Notes: generated by a model from the letters alone, not told the origin. DNA of 64,000 nt from Cohnella phaseoli (GCF_003386235.1 NZ_QRDZ01000002.1:248001-312000), one strand, 5' to 3'. Counted from the first letter of the stretch, positions 8,657-17,775 are shown. A program made the numbers and translations.

Positions 8657-9532
8657 TTACATGAAAAATCTCAAATCCGCATGCCCGGATGACATTCGAC
8701 CAAGAAATCCGTCAATAATCGCTTTCTCGGGAACAACGCGAGCGATTTTCCCCTGCTTCATCACGTAAACGAGATGGTATTGCTCTTTCATATACAGCTT
8801 CAAAATACGCGCAAGCGGTCGATTCTCCGAAATGACAATCGGCATCGACAGCTTTCCCCGGTCAAAGTGCAGCTCCGCCCGCTCGCTGCGATGGACGAGA
8901 AAACGCAGGAAAACAAACGGAATATTGCGAAAATAAGTCCAGTTGGACGCACAGAGAAATAGGCCAACGGCCAGCAAATTGAGATGAAGCAATCCGCCTC
9001 TGACAAGAGGATAGAGCGATACGGCAACCATCATCCCGCTGAAGAGCAGACTGATCTTCACGCTCCATAGCAGCGTCCGATGGTACGGAATTCGCAGGCT
9101 GAGCCACGATTGCAGCATCCGCCCTCCGTCAAGCGGCAATATGGGCAGCAAATTAAAAAAAGCGATTACCGCATTGGCGCGAACGAAATCTTCCGACCAA
9201 GCTTTGTCGATCCAGCCCACGTATCCGAGCAGCAATCCAATCGCCGCCAGAACGGCGTTCTGAGCCGGTCCGGCTATCGCAACCCATAGCTCCTCGCGTA
9301 CGGGAACCGAGCCCGCATCCTCGACCTCCACTACTCCGCCGAACGGCAGCAGCTTGATCTCCCTCACCTTCCAGCCGAAACGCAAGGCTGCTATCAGATG
9401 CCCCAATTCATGCCATAAAACGATAAAAAATAAAACGATAAGCTCGGCAAATCGGCCGGTCGCGACCGAGCCGATCATAATCAGCACAAAAAGCGGATGC
9501 AGCCGGAACCCGATCCCCTTCCATTTAATCAA
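8657..9532 (-). CDS. spoIVFB: Stage IV sporulation intramembrane metalloprotease SpoIVFB
   Basis: 291 residues. Multi-pass membrane protein of the M50 site-2 protease family: zinc motif HELGH at residues 41-45 and the third-ligand motif NLLPILPLDGGRM near 150. The C-terminal region after the last membrane helix is a small CBS-like domain. SpoIVFB cleaves pro-sigma-K in the mother cell. It overlaps spoIVFA by eight bases, and SpoIVFA is its inhibitor and partner, so translational coupling is expected. Confidence 0.96.
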   Translation of the reverse strand: MIKWKGIGFRLHPLFVLIMIGSVATGRFAELIVLFFIVLWHELGHLIAALRFGWKVREIKLLPFGGVVEVEDAGSVPVREELWVAIAGPAQNAVLAAIGLLLGYVGWIDKAWSEDFVRANAVIAFFNLLPILPLDGGRMLQSWLSLRIPYHRTLLWSVKISLLFSGMMVAVSLYPLVRGGLLHLNLLAVGLFLCASNWTYFRNIPFVFLRFLVHRSERAELHFDRGKLSMPIVISENRPLARILKLYMKEQYHLVYVMKQGKIARVVPEKAIIDGFLGRMSSGHADLRFFM

Positions 9533-10496
9533 GGCCGACCACTTCCGCCGGATCTATTGCTTTGCCGTCGTGCTGCACAGAGAAACTGAGCACCGCTTCG
9601 GATTGATCGCTGGCGGCCGGGCCGAGACGGCCTATCGCTTGTCCTGTTTGGACCCACTCGTTCGGCTTGACGATGGCTTCCGCCAGACCGCCGTACACCG
9701 TCAGAACGCGATTCTGATGCTGCACGAGGATCGTCACGCCGCTCTTGTCGTCCCGGGTAACCTGCTGTACCTTGCCGGTAAAGACGGCGAACACTTCGCT
9801 GTCTCCTTGCGCGGCCACCTGCACCCCTTTCCCGTTATCGGCAAACGTCTGAACAATCGTCCCTCGAACCGGCACCGAGGTGGCCGTCGGGTCAAGCAAT
9901 GCTGCGACCTCAAGCGTATCCGGCTCCTGGCGGCCGAACGTGAGGAAGGACGGCGACCCTCCGAACGTATCTCCGTACCAGGCTTCGATGGCACGGAAAT
10001 CCATATCACGCGACACCGATTCGACCATCCATTCCTTCGCCGGCCCACTGCCTGGCAGTTCCAGCTTCATCCAAGCCCAGAAGCCTGCGAACGCGAGCGC
10101 GGCGATGACCAGTCTCACGCCGACTCCGCGAAGAAACCGATCCGAATGAACTCCGCCACTGCCTCCCCCGCCGCCGTCCGATGTCGGAGGAAGGCTTTTC
10201 AGTCCTTCCCATCCGAGCGCTTGTCCCGTTTTCAACCGTTTCTCCCGCTCCCTCCACCACAGCTCGGGATCCGGGTCGGACGACGAATTGTCCGGACGGA
10301 CAAGCTCTCCTCTAGACTCGGCAGGCGGCGCTTCCAACTCGGAAAACGCAGGTATCTCCTCTCGTGCATCCACAGCCAAGCTATCCTTTGATTGCTGCTC
10401 CCGACCCGGCGAAGGCGCGGATTGTACCTCTTGTCGTTCCACCAGCCGAGCAATTCTCTCCCGTCTCCGCTCGCGTACATTGTCCCGTACTTGCAT
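9525..10496 (-). CDS. spoIVFA: Stage IV sporulation protein FA (SpoIVFA), M23-like
   Basis: 323 residues. A long charged N-terminal cytoplasmic part with a glycine-rich stretch, one membrane segment around residues 127-146, and an extracytoplasmic C-terminal LytM/M23-like domain (TIVQTFADNGKGVQVAA, LTVYGGLAEAIVKPNEWV, GQAIGRLG). The normal zinc-ligand His residues of active M23 peptidases are not evident, consistent with a regulatory rather than enzymatic role. SpoIVFA anchors and restrains the SpoIVFB-BofA complex until the forespore SpoIVB signal. Overlaps spoIVFB. Confidence 0.9.
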   Translation of the reverse strand: MQVRDNVRERRRERIARLVERQEVQSAPSPGREQQSKDSLAVDAREEIPAFSELEAPPAESRGELVRPDNSSSDPDPELWWREREKRLKTGQALGWEGLKSLPPTSDGGGGGSGGVHSDRFLRGVGVRLVIAALAFAGFWAWMKLELPGSGPAKEWMVESVSRDMDFRAIEAWYGDTFGGSPSFLTFGRQEPDTLEVAALLDPTATSVPVRGTIVQTFADNGKGVQVAAQGDSEVFAVFTGKVQQVTRDDKSGVTILVQHQNRVLTVYGGLAEAIVKPNEWVQTGQAIGRLGPAASDQSEAVLSFSVQHDGKAIDPAEVVGLD

Positions 10497-10576
10497 CGCC
10501 AGCCCCTCCTCCGTTTGTACTATTTTATGGCGGACAAGCGGGGAATAGACCTTGCCGAGAGACGGCGCAAACGACG

Positions 10577-10626
10577 AACGGGCCGTCCTCGCGCCATCGT
10601 CGAAAATGGCGGAAGGACGACCCGTT
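10577..10626 (-). repeat. Long hairpin between rodA and spoIVFA
   Basis: AACGGGCCGTCCT and AGGACGACCCGTT pair over 13 bases with one G-T wobble, and inside them CGCCAT pairs with ATGGCG. There is no T-run on either side, so it is a weak terminator at best; it may act as an RNA stability or processing element separating rodA from spoIVFA. Confidence 0.55.
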
Positions 10627-10648
10627 CAGGCCGACGCTATGAAGCTCG

Positions 10649-11794
10649 TCATTGATCCAGTTGGTTTTTCTCCTGGTGCGCTTTAATGCTGAACACTAGT
10701 CCGATCGACAGCATATTCAGCAGCAGCGATGTGCCGCCGTAGCTGATGAAGGGCAGCGTTATGCCGGTAATCGGCATAATCCCGATCATCATCCCGATGT
10801 TCTGGAAAATCTGAAACACCATCATCGTCGCAATGCCGATAATGATGAATGACCCTCGTCGGTCGTAGCATTGATATGCGATCAGAATCATCCGGTAGAT
10901 GAATAGGAAGTACAGCAGCAGCAGCAGCGCCGCGCCTTGAAAGCCGAACTCCTCGCCGATGACGACGAAGATGGAGTCCGAATAGGTGTACGGAATAAAC
11001 TTGCGGTTTTTGGATTCGCCCTGCAGGTAGCCGTCCCCTGCAAGCCCGCCGGAACCGATGGCGATCATTGCGTATTCGGACTGACGTCTGGCATCGGCCG
11101 ACGCCTCCTCCGGGTGAATGTACGTATTGATCCTCTCGTACCAGTGCCCTAGCTTGCGGTCGTTCAGATAGGATTCGATCTCCGCATTGTAGGAATTAAA
11201 CAGCGTAACGAACAGCAGCAAACCGCCCAGCACGGCAGCAAGTCCGATCATGACGTACGAATAGCGGACATTGCCGATCCACAACATGCCGAGCACGATA
11301 AAAATGTAGATCATCGCGTTGCCCAAATCCGGCTGGAGCATGACGAGCAGGAACGGCACGAAGGAAAACGCCGCCACAACCATCACATCGCTGCGCATGC
11401 GCAGCGGGTCTCCCTGTCTTCGTCCCATAATGGCCGCGATCCCGATGATGAGGAACAGCTTCATGATCTCTGCCGGCTGAAACGACACTTCGCCGAATTC
11501 GAACCAGCTGCGCGCTCCGTTCTTCGGCTCCACCAGCACAAAAATAAGCAATAGCATAATGATGCCGATGGCGTACCAGACATACCACGTTTTTAAAATC
11601 AAACGGTAATCGACCAACGTCGCCAAGAGGACGACGCCGAAACCAATCCCGTAAAAGATCATGGTCTTGAGATCATGATTCACATACGCGGGATTGTTAT
11701 ACGTTGCGCTGCGGACCGCGAGCGTGCTGATTCCCATAAACATCAGGAGGATCGTCAGCATCATCCAGTCGATATTCTTCAATCGGTTAAGCAA
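10649..11794 (-). CDS. rodA: Peptidoglycan glycosyltransferase RodA (SEDS family)
   Basis: 381 residues with about ten membrane helices. SEDS signatures: ARSWFEFGEVSFQPAEIMKL, MLQPDLGNAMIY (essential Asp), IPYTYSDSIFVVIGEEFG and the C-terminal LPFISYGGTSLLLN. RodA polymerises glycan strands for cell elongation within the MreBCD complex. The start is a TTG at 11794 (LLNRLKNIDWMML), since no ATG precedes the first helix at a sensible distance; it lies six bases after the minD stop. Downstream of mreBCD-minCD, an arrangement that groups the elongation machinery. Confidence 0.95.
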   Translation of the reverse strand: MLNRLKNIDWMMLTILLMFMGISTLAVRSATYNNPAYVNHDLKTMIFYGIGFGVVLLATLVDYRLILKTWYVWYAIGIIMLLLIFVLVEPKNGARSWFEFGEVSFQPAEIMKLFLIIGIAAIMGRRQGDPLRMRSDVMVVAAFSFVPFLLVMLQPDLGNAMIYIFIVLGMLWIGNVRYSYVMIGLAAVLGGLLLFVTLFNSYNAEIESYLNDRKLGHWYERINTYIHPEEASADARRQSEYAMIAIGSGGLAGDGYLQGESKNRKFIPYTYSDSIFVVIGEEFGFQGAALLLLLYFLFIYRMILIAYQCYDRRGSFIIIGIATMMVFQIFQNIGMMIGIMPITGITLPFISYGGTSLLLNMLSIGLVFSIKAHQEKNQLDQ

Positions 11795-11800
11795 GCCCGA

Positions 11801-12595
11801 TCATCCCATTCCAAGAAACTTCTTTACTTTGCTAAACATGCCCGACTTCTCGTCAAGATGGGAGAGAGGAACCGTTTCACCCAAAATGCGCCGCGCGATG
11901 TTGCGATAAGCGAGCGCGGCTCGGGAGTTCACGTTCATCACCGTAGGCTCCCCGGAATTCGAAGCTTTGATGACGGACTCGTCGTCCGGCACGATGCCGA
12001 TCAGATCGATAGCAAGCACTTGGCAAATATCGTCCACTTCAAGCATATCCCCGCTGCGGACAAGGCCCGGACGTATGCGGTTGATCACCAGCTTGGGCGA
12101 CGGGAAATTGCTCTTCTCCAGCAGCCCGATTACCCGATCCGCATCGCGAACGGCGGCGTTCTCCGGCGTCGTAACAATGATCGCCTGGGAAGCGCCGGCG
12201 ATGGCGTTGCGAAAGCCCTGTTCGATTCCCGCCGGACAGTCGATAATGATATAATCGAAATCCGGCTTCAAGCTCTCGACGATCTGGCGCACCTGATCCG
12301 GAGAAATATCGTTTTTATCCTTTGTCTGCGCTGCGGGCAGCAAATACAGCTCATCGAAACGCTTATCCTTGATTAAAGCCTGATTCACCCGGCAGCGTCC
12401 CTCGGCCACGTCGATCAGATCGTACACGATCCGATTTTCAAGCCCCATGACCACGTCCAGGTTGCGCAAGCCGATGTCGGTATCGATCATGCATACCTTC
12501 TGTCCCAAAATCGCCAAGGCGGTGCCCAAATTCGCCGATGTCGTCGTCTTGCCGACTCCGCCTTTGCCCGATGTGACAACGATCGCTTCTCCCAT
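11801..12595 (-). CDS. minD: Septum site-determining ATPase MinD
   Basis: 264 residues. Deviant Walker A SGKGGVGKTTT at the N-terminus, IIIDCPAGIEQGF Walker B region, and a C-terminal amphipathic membrane-targeting helix (MFSKVKKFLGMG). MinD recruits and activates MinC at the membrane to block polar division; in sporulating Firmicutes it works with DivIVA. The gene follows minC by three bases. Confidence 0.98.
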   Translation of the reverse strand: MGEAIVVTSGKGGVGKTTTSANLGTALAILGQKVCMIDTDIGLRNLDVVMGLENRIVYDLIDVAEGRCRVNQALIKDKRFDELYLLPAAQTKDKNDISPDQVRQIVESLKPDFDYIIIDCPAGIEQGFRNAIAGASQAIIVTTPENAAVRDADRVIGLLEKSNFPSPKLVINRIRPGLVRSGDMLEVDDICQVLAIDLIGIVPDDESVIKASNSGEPTVMNVNSRAALAYRNIARRILGETVPLSHLDEKSGMFSKVKKFLGMG

Positions 12596-12598
12596 GAT

Positions 12599-13261
12599 CT
12601 ACACTCCTTTGAACAGCATGACTTCTTTGCGGTGACGTCCCAGGCCGCTCAACTTATCGATGGACATCTTGCCTTCGTTCAGAAACGCATATTCCATCCA
12701 AGGCTCGGCCGATGCCCATTCGTCCGGAGGCCGGCTGATAATGTCGGCGATACGAAGCTGAGTCGGTCTCATGAGCGAGGCCGCAATGATAGCCTCCGCA
12801 TTGCCCTGCGTCCCCGCATGCACGCTCCCCCGAAGTGCTCCGAGCACATAGACGTCCCCGCTGCAGCGGATCGTGCCGCCGGGGTTAACGTCTCCGATCA
12901 GAAGCAGATGCCCTTCGTACTCGACCGTCTGCCCGGATCGGATAATGCCTGTCATCGTATGCAGATGAGCAGCCGGCTTCGCATCCGGATCGGCCTCCGG
13001 CGGATCGCTTTCAATCGATTGAACAAGCAGATTGCCCTGCTTGCGCAAAATCGCCTTCAGCCGTTCCTTATCCTCTTCGCTCAGTTGCCTTGCGCCAAGC
13101 TTTATAAAAATATGAACGATCGGCCCGTTGAACTGCTGACCGTGTTTGTCCAATTTCGCGCTCAACTCGTCCAGCAGTTCAACGAAGTCGCATTGGTCGT
13201 CCAGTTGAAAGACGAGTCCCTCTTTGACGCCTTTGATCGTAATAATAGATTTGCCCGTCAC
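12599..13261 (-). CDS. minC: Septum site-determining inhibitor MinC
   Basis: About 220 residues. N-terminal domain (VTGKSIITIKGVKEGLVF) that antagonises FtsZ and a C-terminal beta-helix with TGIIRSGQTVEYEGHLLL, GDVNPGGTIRCSGDVYVLG, the MinD-binding dimer domain. The start is the GTG at 13261, placed eight bases after GGAGGG; a longer in-frame extension is not supported. Adjacent to minD. Confidence 0.95.
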   Translation of the reverse strand: MTGKSIITIKGVKEGLVFQLDDQCDFVELLDELSAKLDKHGQQFNGPIVHIFIKLGARQLSEEDKERLKAILRKQGNLLVQSIESDPPEADPDAKPAAHLHTMTGIIRSGQTVEYEGHLLLIGDVNPGGTIRCSGDVYVLGALRGSVHAGTQGNAEAIIAASLMRPTQLRIADIISRPPDEWASAEPWMEYAFLNEGKMSIDKLSGLGRHRKEVMLFKGV

Positions 13262-13336
13262 GATGCCCGCCCTCCTTACGCTATTTGAAATTCGGCTTCG
13301 CAAAGCGGAATTCCTGCCTACCGGGTCAAACATGCC

Positions 13337-13867
13337 TTATTCCGAACTGTCTTCTCCCGTGGATGGCAATGCCTTGACCAAGTAGCGGCGCACCGGAACG
13401 TACATCAGAAGAGCGATCAGCAGCTGCAGGAGCGCGGTCGGCGCCACCTGCCAATAAAAAACATGCGCAAACTGCAGATTCGTAAGGCGAAACAAATTAT
13501 AAATCCAATAGACGATAGAATCGAGAATCATTCCGAACACCAGAATCACCCATGAGAACAGACCGATCGTATAACTCTTGTATTCCGAGAGCAAGCCTGC
13601 GAAATACCCGATCAAGCCCATACCGAAGCCGTAAGGCCCGATGAGGTACCCGTATGCCAACATATCCTGAAGCAACCCGAAGCCGAGGCCAAAGAGAAAC
13701 GCGGGGTGGCGTCCTGCGTAGCCTGCTACGAAAATCGTTAAAATGAACGTCAAATGAGGCAGCAGCCTGTCGCTCCAGCCCGACGGAATCAGCCAGGGCA
13801 CGACCGTATTTTCCAAAATTACGAGTACAAGCCCCAGCAAAATCGCCCAGTTGATGCGCATGCTCAC
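13337..13867 (-). CDS. mreD: Rod shape-determining membrane protein MreD
   Basis: 176 residues, five or so hydrophobic helices, with the family pattern GFGLLQDMLAYGYLIGPYGFG. Start GTG at 13867 overlaps the mreC stop; an ATG two codons later is the alternative. Part of the MreBCD elongation complex. Confidence 0.93.
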   Translation of the reverse strand: MSMRINWAILLGLVLVILENTVVPWLIPSGWSDRLLPHLTFILTIFVAGYAGRHPAFLFGLGFGLLQDMLAYGYLIGPYGFGMGLIGYFAGLLSEYKSYTIGLFSWVILVFGMILDSIVYWIYNLFRLTNLQFAHVFYWQVAPTALLQLLIALLMYVPVRRYLVKALPSTGEDSSE

Positions 13868-14760
13868 GGCTCATCCACCTCATTCACGTCATTCACATCA
13901 TCCAATTCGGGCACGACGATGACGAACACATCTCTAAGATGATCGAATTTGGCCGCAGGCTCGATTACCGCCGTATAGGTCAACCCGAAGTCGCCGACCT
14001 GGCTGCTCTTCACCGTCCCGACAATAATGCCCTTCGGGAATAAGCTGCCGAGTCCGGAAGTGATGACCGTATCACCGTCCGTCGGCTTGTCTTTTTCCTC
14101 GATTTTAGACATAAGCAGTGTTTTCGTTTCCTCATCGTATTCAATAATGCCGAAAGAGTCCGGTTTACTTAAAAAAGTCGCAGATACGGGTGTGCCTTTG
14201 GACGAGCTCGGATCCAAATTCGTGATCAATGTGACGGTGGAAGTGAAATTTTTAACTTTGCTTACCATCCCGACCAGCCCGTCCGACGTACGAACAGCCA
14301 TATCGGACTTGATTCCGTTCTTGCTTCCGAGGTTGATCGTGATCGTCTTCTCGTACGGATTGGACGTGGTGCCGACGACCTGCGCGGGAAGATAGCGATA
14401 GTTGTCCATGTTCTTCTGGTGCTCCGTAAAACCAAGCAGCTCTTCCAGCTCCTTATTTCTCGCTTCGAGCATGTTGAACTTGATTTGGTCCTGCGTGTAC
14501 TGGGCAACCGTCTGACGAAATTGTTCATTCTCCTTATAGACATCGGAAAGCCGGCCGAGGTCGCGGAAGAAATCCGCAACCGCTCCGACCGGCCGGTAAA
14601 ACACGCCTTGCACAGTCCCGATGGCATCGCTGACGAACTTCTCCGGCCAAGTTAACCGGTTTCTGCCGAACGTAAACCCCATTAGGGCGATAAACAGGAT
14701 CAGCCCTATCATGAGAATAAACAAACGCTTATTGCGCATTAAGCGAAAGATCGCGCTCAC
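13864..14760 (-). CDS. mreC: Rod shape-determining protein MreC
   Basis: 298 residues: short cytoplasmic N-terminus, one membrane helix at about 11-31, a coiled coil around 70-110 (KENEQFRQTVAQ, ARNKELEELLGF) and a beta-barrel extracytoplasmic domain with GSKNGIKSDMAVRTSDGLVG. Ends in an acidic Asp/Glu/Val repeat. GTG start at 14760. Scaffolds RodA-PBP2 activation. Overlaps mreD by four bases. Confidence 0.95.
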   Translation of the reverse strand: MSAIFRLMRNKRLFILMIGLILFIALMGFTFGRNRLTWPEKFVSDAIGTVQGVFYRPVGAVADFFRDLGRLSDVYKENEQFRQTVAQYTQDQIKFNMLEARNKELEELLGFTEHQKNMDNYRYLPAQVVGTTSNPYEKTITINLGSKNGIKSDMAVRTSDGLVGMVSKVKNFTSTVTLITNLDPSSSKGTPVSATFLSKPDSFGIIEYDEETKTLLMSKIEEKDKPTDGDTVITSGLGSLFPKGIIVGTVKSSQVGDFGLTYTAVIEPAAKFDHLRDVFVIVVPELDDVNDVNEVDEP

Positions 14761-14781
14761 CTGCTTTCCCGATCTAAAGAT

Positions 14782-15813
14782 TTATCGGCTGGATCGGGAC
14801 GAACCGCCTTTGGACTTGAACAGATGGATGTTCTCAAGCGCACGGCCGGTTCCGATCGCCACGCAATCGAGCGGATTCTCGGCGACCAGCACCGGCATCC
14901 CCGTCTCGCGAGCGAGCAGCTTGTCCAAATTGCGCAGCAGAGCTCCGCCGCCGGTCAGCACGATACCACGATCCATAATGTCCGCAGACAGCTCCGGAGG
15001 ACACTTCTCCAGCGTCGCCTTAACCGCCTCGATAATCGAATTGACCGTATCGGCCAACGCTTCCGTCACCTCGTCCGAAGTGATTGCAAGCGTCTTCGGC
15101 AAGCCGCTCACAAGGTCGCGCCCGCGAATTTCAATCGATTCGATCTTATCCAAAGGCATGGCGGAACCGATCTCCATCTTGAGCTGCTCAGAGGTCCGCT
15201 CTCCGATCATCAAGTTGTACAGACGCTTAATATAAGCGATAATCGCATCGTCCATCTCGTCTCCCGCAATGCGGATCGACTTGCTTGTAACGATGCCGCC
15301 GAGCGAGATGACGGCGACTTCCGTCGTACCGCCGCCAATATCGACGACCATGCTGCCGGTCGGTTCCCACACAGGCAAATCCGCTCCGATGGCCGCAGCG
15401 AACGGCTCTTCGATAATATAGGCTTCCCTGGCTCCCGCCTGCTTCGTGGCATCCTCTACAGCGCGTTTCTCGACGGCCGTAATGCCGGAAGGCACGCACA
15501 CCATCACGTCGGGGTGGCGCGGGAACATGGCCCGAGGCTTCTGCGCATTGCGAATAAAATACTTAATCATCGTCGCCGTCGTCTCGAAATCCGCGATTAC
15601 GCCGTCTTTCATCGGACGTATGGCTACAATGTTGCCAGGCGTACGACCGATCATTTTCTTCGCGTCCGAGCCTACCGCTTCGATTTTCTTTGTATCAGTA
15701 CGCAGAGCGACCACGGACGGCTCTCTGACGACTATTCCCTTGCCTTTCATGTACACAAGCGTATTTGCGGTTCCGAGATCGATGCCCAGATCACGCGTGA
15801 ATCCTCCAACCAT
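14782..15813 (-). CDS. mreB: Actin-like cell shape protein MreB
   Basis: 343 residues. Actin-fold motifs: phosphate-1 [14 protein letters not shown], phosphate-2 [14 protein letters not shown] and adenosine loop [15 protein letters not shown]. Forms membrane-associated filaments that orient wall synthesis. Start ATG at 15813 follows AGGAGG. Starts the mreB-mreC-mreD-minC-minD-rodA run; a sigma-A-like promoter lies at the end of radC. Confidence 0.98.
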   Translation of the reverse strand: MVGGFTRDLGIDLGTANTLVYMKGKGIVVREPSVVALRTDTKKIEAVGSDAKKMIGRTPGNIVAIRPMKDGVIADFETTATMIKYFIRNAQKPRAMFPRHPDVMVCVPSGITAVEKRAVEDATKQAGAREAYIIEEPFAAAIGADLPVWEPTGSMVVDIGGGTTEVAVISLGGIVTSKSIRIAGDEMDDAIIAYIKRLYNLMIGERTSEQLKMEIGSAMPLDKIESIEIRGRDLVSGLPKTLAITSDEVTEALADTVNSIIEAVKATLEKCPPELSADIMDRGIVLTGGGALLRNLDKLLARETGMPVLVAENPLDCVAIGTGRALENIHLFKSKGGSSRSSR

Positions 15814-15891
15814 TCTAGCTACCTCCTGCTATGACCGCGACTGCTGGGTTGACGCTCAGGCTGCGCTTCAGTCGTCGGGACAATCTAACTC

Positions 15892-15921
15892 ATTATATTA
15901 TATGCAGCCCATCTCCTTCAA
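15892..15921 (-). promoter_or_regulatory. Probable mreB promoter at the 3' end of radC
   Basis: Minus strand TTGAAG, 18-base spacer, TATAAT, followed by a ~75-nt leader to mreB. The -35 lies inside the last codons of radC. Confidence 0.55.
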
Positions 15922-16587
15922 ACTAATAAAGCTGCTGTCACCGATTACCAAATGGTCGAGAAGCTCGATGCCCAGCAATTGACCGGCTTCCGCCAGCCTC
16001 TTTGTCAGTTGAAGATCCTCTGCGCTCGGCGTCGGGTCGCCGCTGGGGTGATTATGCGCGCAAAGAATCGATGCGCTGCTGCGCCTGATAGCCGCCTTGA
16101 ACACTTCCCGCGGATGAACGATGGAAGCGTTAAGACTGCCGATCGATAACGTCTGACGGCCGATGACATGATTTTTGGTGTTCAGGAACAAGCAGACGAA
16201 TTGCTCCTCCCGGTAATGCCGCATTTCCTCCATAAGAAGGTCGGCAACGTCCTGAGGACAAGTAATCTTGACCGTCTCAGGCAGCTTGGAACGGGCAATT
16301 CTTCGGCCCAGCTCGATGGAAGCCTGAAGCTGAAGCGCCTTGGCCGGACCGATCCCGCGAATATGGGTCAATTCCTCCCAGCCGCTCTCCGCCAACTTCC
16401 TCAGTCCTCCGCATTCGTTCAGAATGCGCTGAGCCAAGTAAACCGCCGATTCGTTCCGTGTTCCCGTCCGCAGCAAAATAGCAAGCAGTTCGGCATGGCT
16501 GAGCGCCTGCGCCCCATGCTGCTGCATGCGCTCCCGCGGGCGTTCCCCGGAAGGAAGCTCTCTCAAGCGAAAAGATCTTTGCTCCAA
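15898..16587 (-). CDS. radC: RadC family JAB/MPN-domain protein
   Basis: 229 residues. N-terminal helix-hairpin-helix-like region (HIRGIGPAKALQLQAS) and a C-terminal JAB1/MPN metalloprotease-like domain with the zinc motif CAHNHPSGDPTPS. Named for DNA repair in E. coli, though that role is disputed. Start is a TTG at 16587 with no clear ribosome site; it overlaps the end of a 40-codon ORF that has one, which suggests translational coupling. Lies between maf and mreB as in Bacillus. Confidence 0.93.
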   Translation of the reverse strand: MEQRSFRLRELPSGERPRERMQQHGAQALSHAELLAILLRTGTRNESAVYLAQRILNECGGLRKLAESGWEELTHIRGIGPAKALQLQASIELGRRIARSKLPETVKITCPQDVADLLMEEMRHYREEQFVCLFLNTKNHVIGRQTLSIGSLNASIVHPREVFKAAIRRSSASILCAHNHPSGDPTPSAEDLQLTKRLAEAGQLLGIELLDHLVIGDSSFISLKEMGCI

Positions 16588-16685
16588 TGAGATAACCAGC
16601 TTTCGTACGCCGCATCGGCTGCGGAATTGGCTTCGTCGTTCGAAGAGGGGGCATCCCTTGATGCATGATTCAGAAAGGATGACAT
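16563..16685 (-). CDS. Small ORF (40 codons) overlapping the radC start
   Basis: Minus strand ATG at 16685, preceded by AGAAGG at seven bases, encodes a 40-residue peptide starting MSSFLNHASRDAPSSNDE and ending YESWLSHWSKDLFA. Its stop lies 23 bases inside radC. It has its own promoter upstream (TATAAT at 16775-16780). I do not recognise it. It could be a leader peptide coupling translation to radC, whose own TTG start lacks a ribosome site, or a genuine small protein; the hydrophilic composition argues against a membrane peptide. Confidence 0.45.
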   Translation of the reverse strand: MSSFLNHASRDAPSSNDEANSAADAAYESWLSHWSKDLFA

Positions 16686-16743
16686 TCGCGAGCCTTCTTG
16701 GAAATCGTCTCCGACATAAACGTTATCCCTACCGATCCTCAGG

Positions 16744-16780
16744 ACGGCTTAAGCCGTTTATGCTTGTATCTTTTATTATA
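16744..16780 (-). promoter_or_regulatory. Extended -10 promoter and adjoining palindrome for the radC transcript
   Basis: On the minus strand TGATATAAT gives an extended -10 (TATAAT complement at 16775-16780); the -35 is poor. Just downstream, about +11 to +24, lies the perfect 14-bp palindrome ACGGCTTAAGCCGT (16744-16757), positioned like an operator or a small 5' hairpin. Confidence 0.5.
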
Positions 16781-16959
16781 TCATGATTTCATACCCGGAA
16801 TCGAATCTCCGACTTCCCTCCAAATCGTAAAATAAAACACCCCTCCATCGTATATTTTCCGCGTAGAGACGCTTCCCTATTCGACGGATTTAGCTTCAGA
16901 TAAGTTCAAATCGGATGTCGAAGGTAATCCTTAAAATTTTCTAATACGGATCGCACGGA

Positions 16960-17775
16960 TCAACGCTCATAGAACGTTTTAAAGGGATCGGCTTTAAACG
17001 TTAATAGCATCTGATAAAGCATATTCAAGGGCAGCCCCATGACACTGTAAAAATCGCCTTCGATTTTCTCGATAAAAACCGCGCCAAGTCCCTGTACCCC
17101 GTAACTTCCCGCCTTATCGCGCGGCTCGCCGGTTTTTATGTAGGCATAAATCTCCTCGTCGCTCATAGGCCGGAAAGTCACATGGCTAACCGTGTGGCCC
17201 ACAATAGCTCCGGGACTCCCGCCCGGCAATCGCGACCATAAGCGATATTGACCGGTATCTCCAAGCGCCACAGCTCCGACTTCGCCGGAAGACTCGCCCT
17301 CCTTCTCCGGCAGACGGCTCATACCCCCGGCGCCATCCGCAGTCTCGTGGCTGTCTGGCTCTTCTCCTGTATCCGTATGGATGCAGGCCACTCCGCTATA
17401 CACCCGATGAGTACGGCCCTGAAGCCCTTTGAGCATCGAGAAGGCGTCGGCCTCGTCAACGGGTTTGCCAAGAATCCGATCCTCCAGCACAACGATCGTA
17501 TCCGAACCAATTACGATGCCCGGCTTGTCTTCCGCGGACAGCTTATGCTCCAGTACAGCCTGCGCTTTCCTTAAAGACAGCTCCTCCACAACCTGCTCCG
17601 GCAACATGTTCGGCTCGACAGCCTCGTCCGCATCGCTAACGACAACTTTGTAAGGAAGCCGGAACGTACGTACCAGCTCCTGTCGTCTCGGCGACGAGGA
17701 GGCCAGTATGAGCAGCGGCGCGGAAATGTCGGCACCCTGCGAATGATCGGTTGTTGAAGGCGACATTGCATTCAC
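16960..17775 (-). CDS. maf: Maf-like nucleoside triphosphate pyrophosphatase with internal insertion
   Basis: 271 residues, against about 190-200 for typical Maf. Family motifs are intact: LASSSPRRQELV (substrate loop), VIGSDTIVVLEDRILGKP, and FRPMSDEEIYAYIKTGEPRDKAGSYGVQG. The extra length is a low-complexity, Gly/Glu/Ser-rich insertion of about 60 residues at roughly 134-193, between the VYSGVACI strand and VGHTVSHVTF, plus a ~17-residue N-terminal tail. Maf hydrolyses modified or canonical NTPs (dTTP/UTP) to monophosphates and restrains septation in Bacillus. GTG start at 17775 is eight bases after GGGAGG. Conserved location upstream of radC-mreB. Confidence 0.93.
   Translation of the reverse strand: MNAMSPSTTDHSQGADISAPLLILASSSPRRQELVRTFRLPYKVVVSDADEAVEPNMLPEQVVEELSLRKAQAVLEHKLSAEDKPGIVIGSDTIVVLEDRILGKPVDEADAFSMLKGLQGRTHRVYSGVACIHTDTGEEPDSHETADGAGGMSRLPEKEGESSGEVGAVALGDTGQYRLWSRLPGGSPGAIVGHTVSHVTFRPMSDEEIYAYIKTGEPRDKAGSYGVQGLGAVFIEKIEGDFYSVMGLPLNMLYQMLLTFKADPFKTFYER

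Noticed and set aside
16277..16666. Minus-strand 129-codon frame across the radC start
   Set aside because: It lies within radC in another frame, lacks a ribosome site and its composition is atypical; the 40-codon ORF in the third frame has a proper ribosome site.
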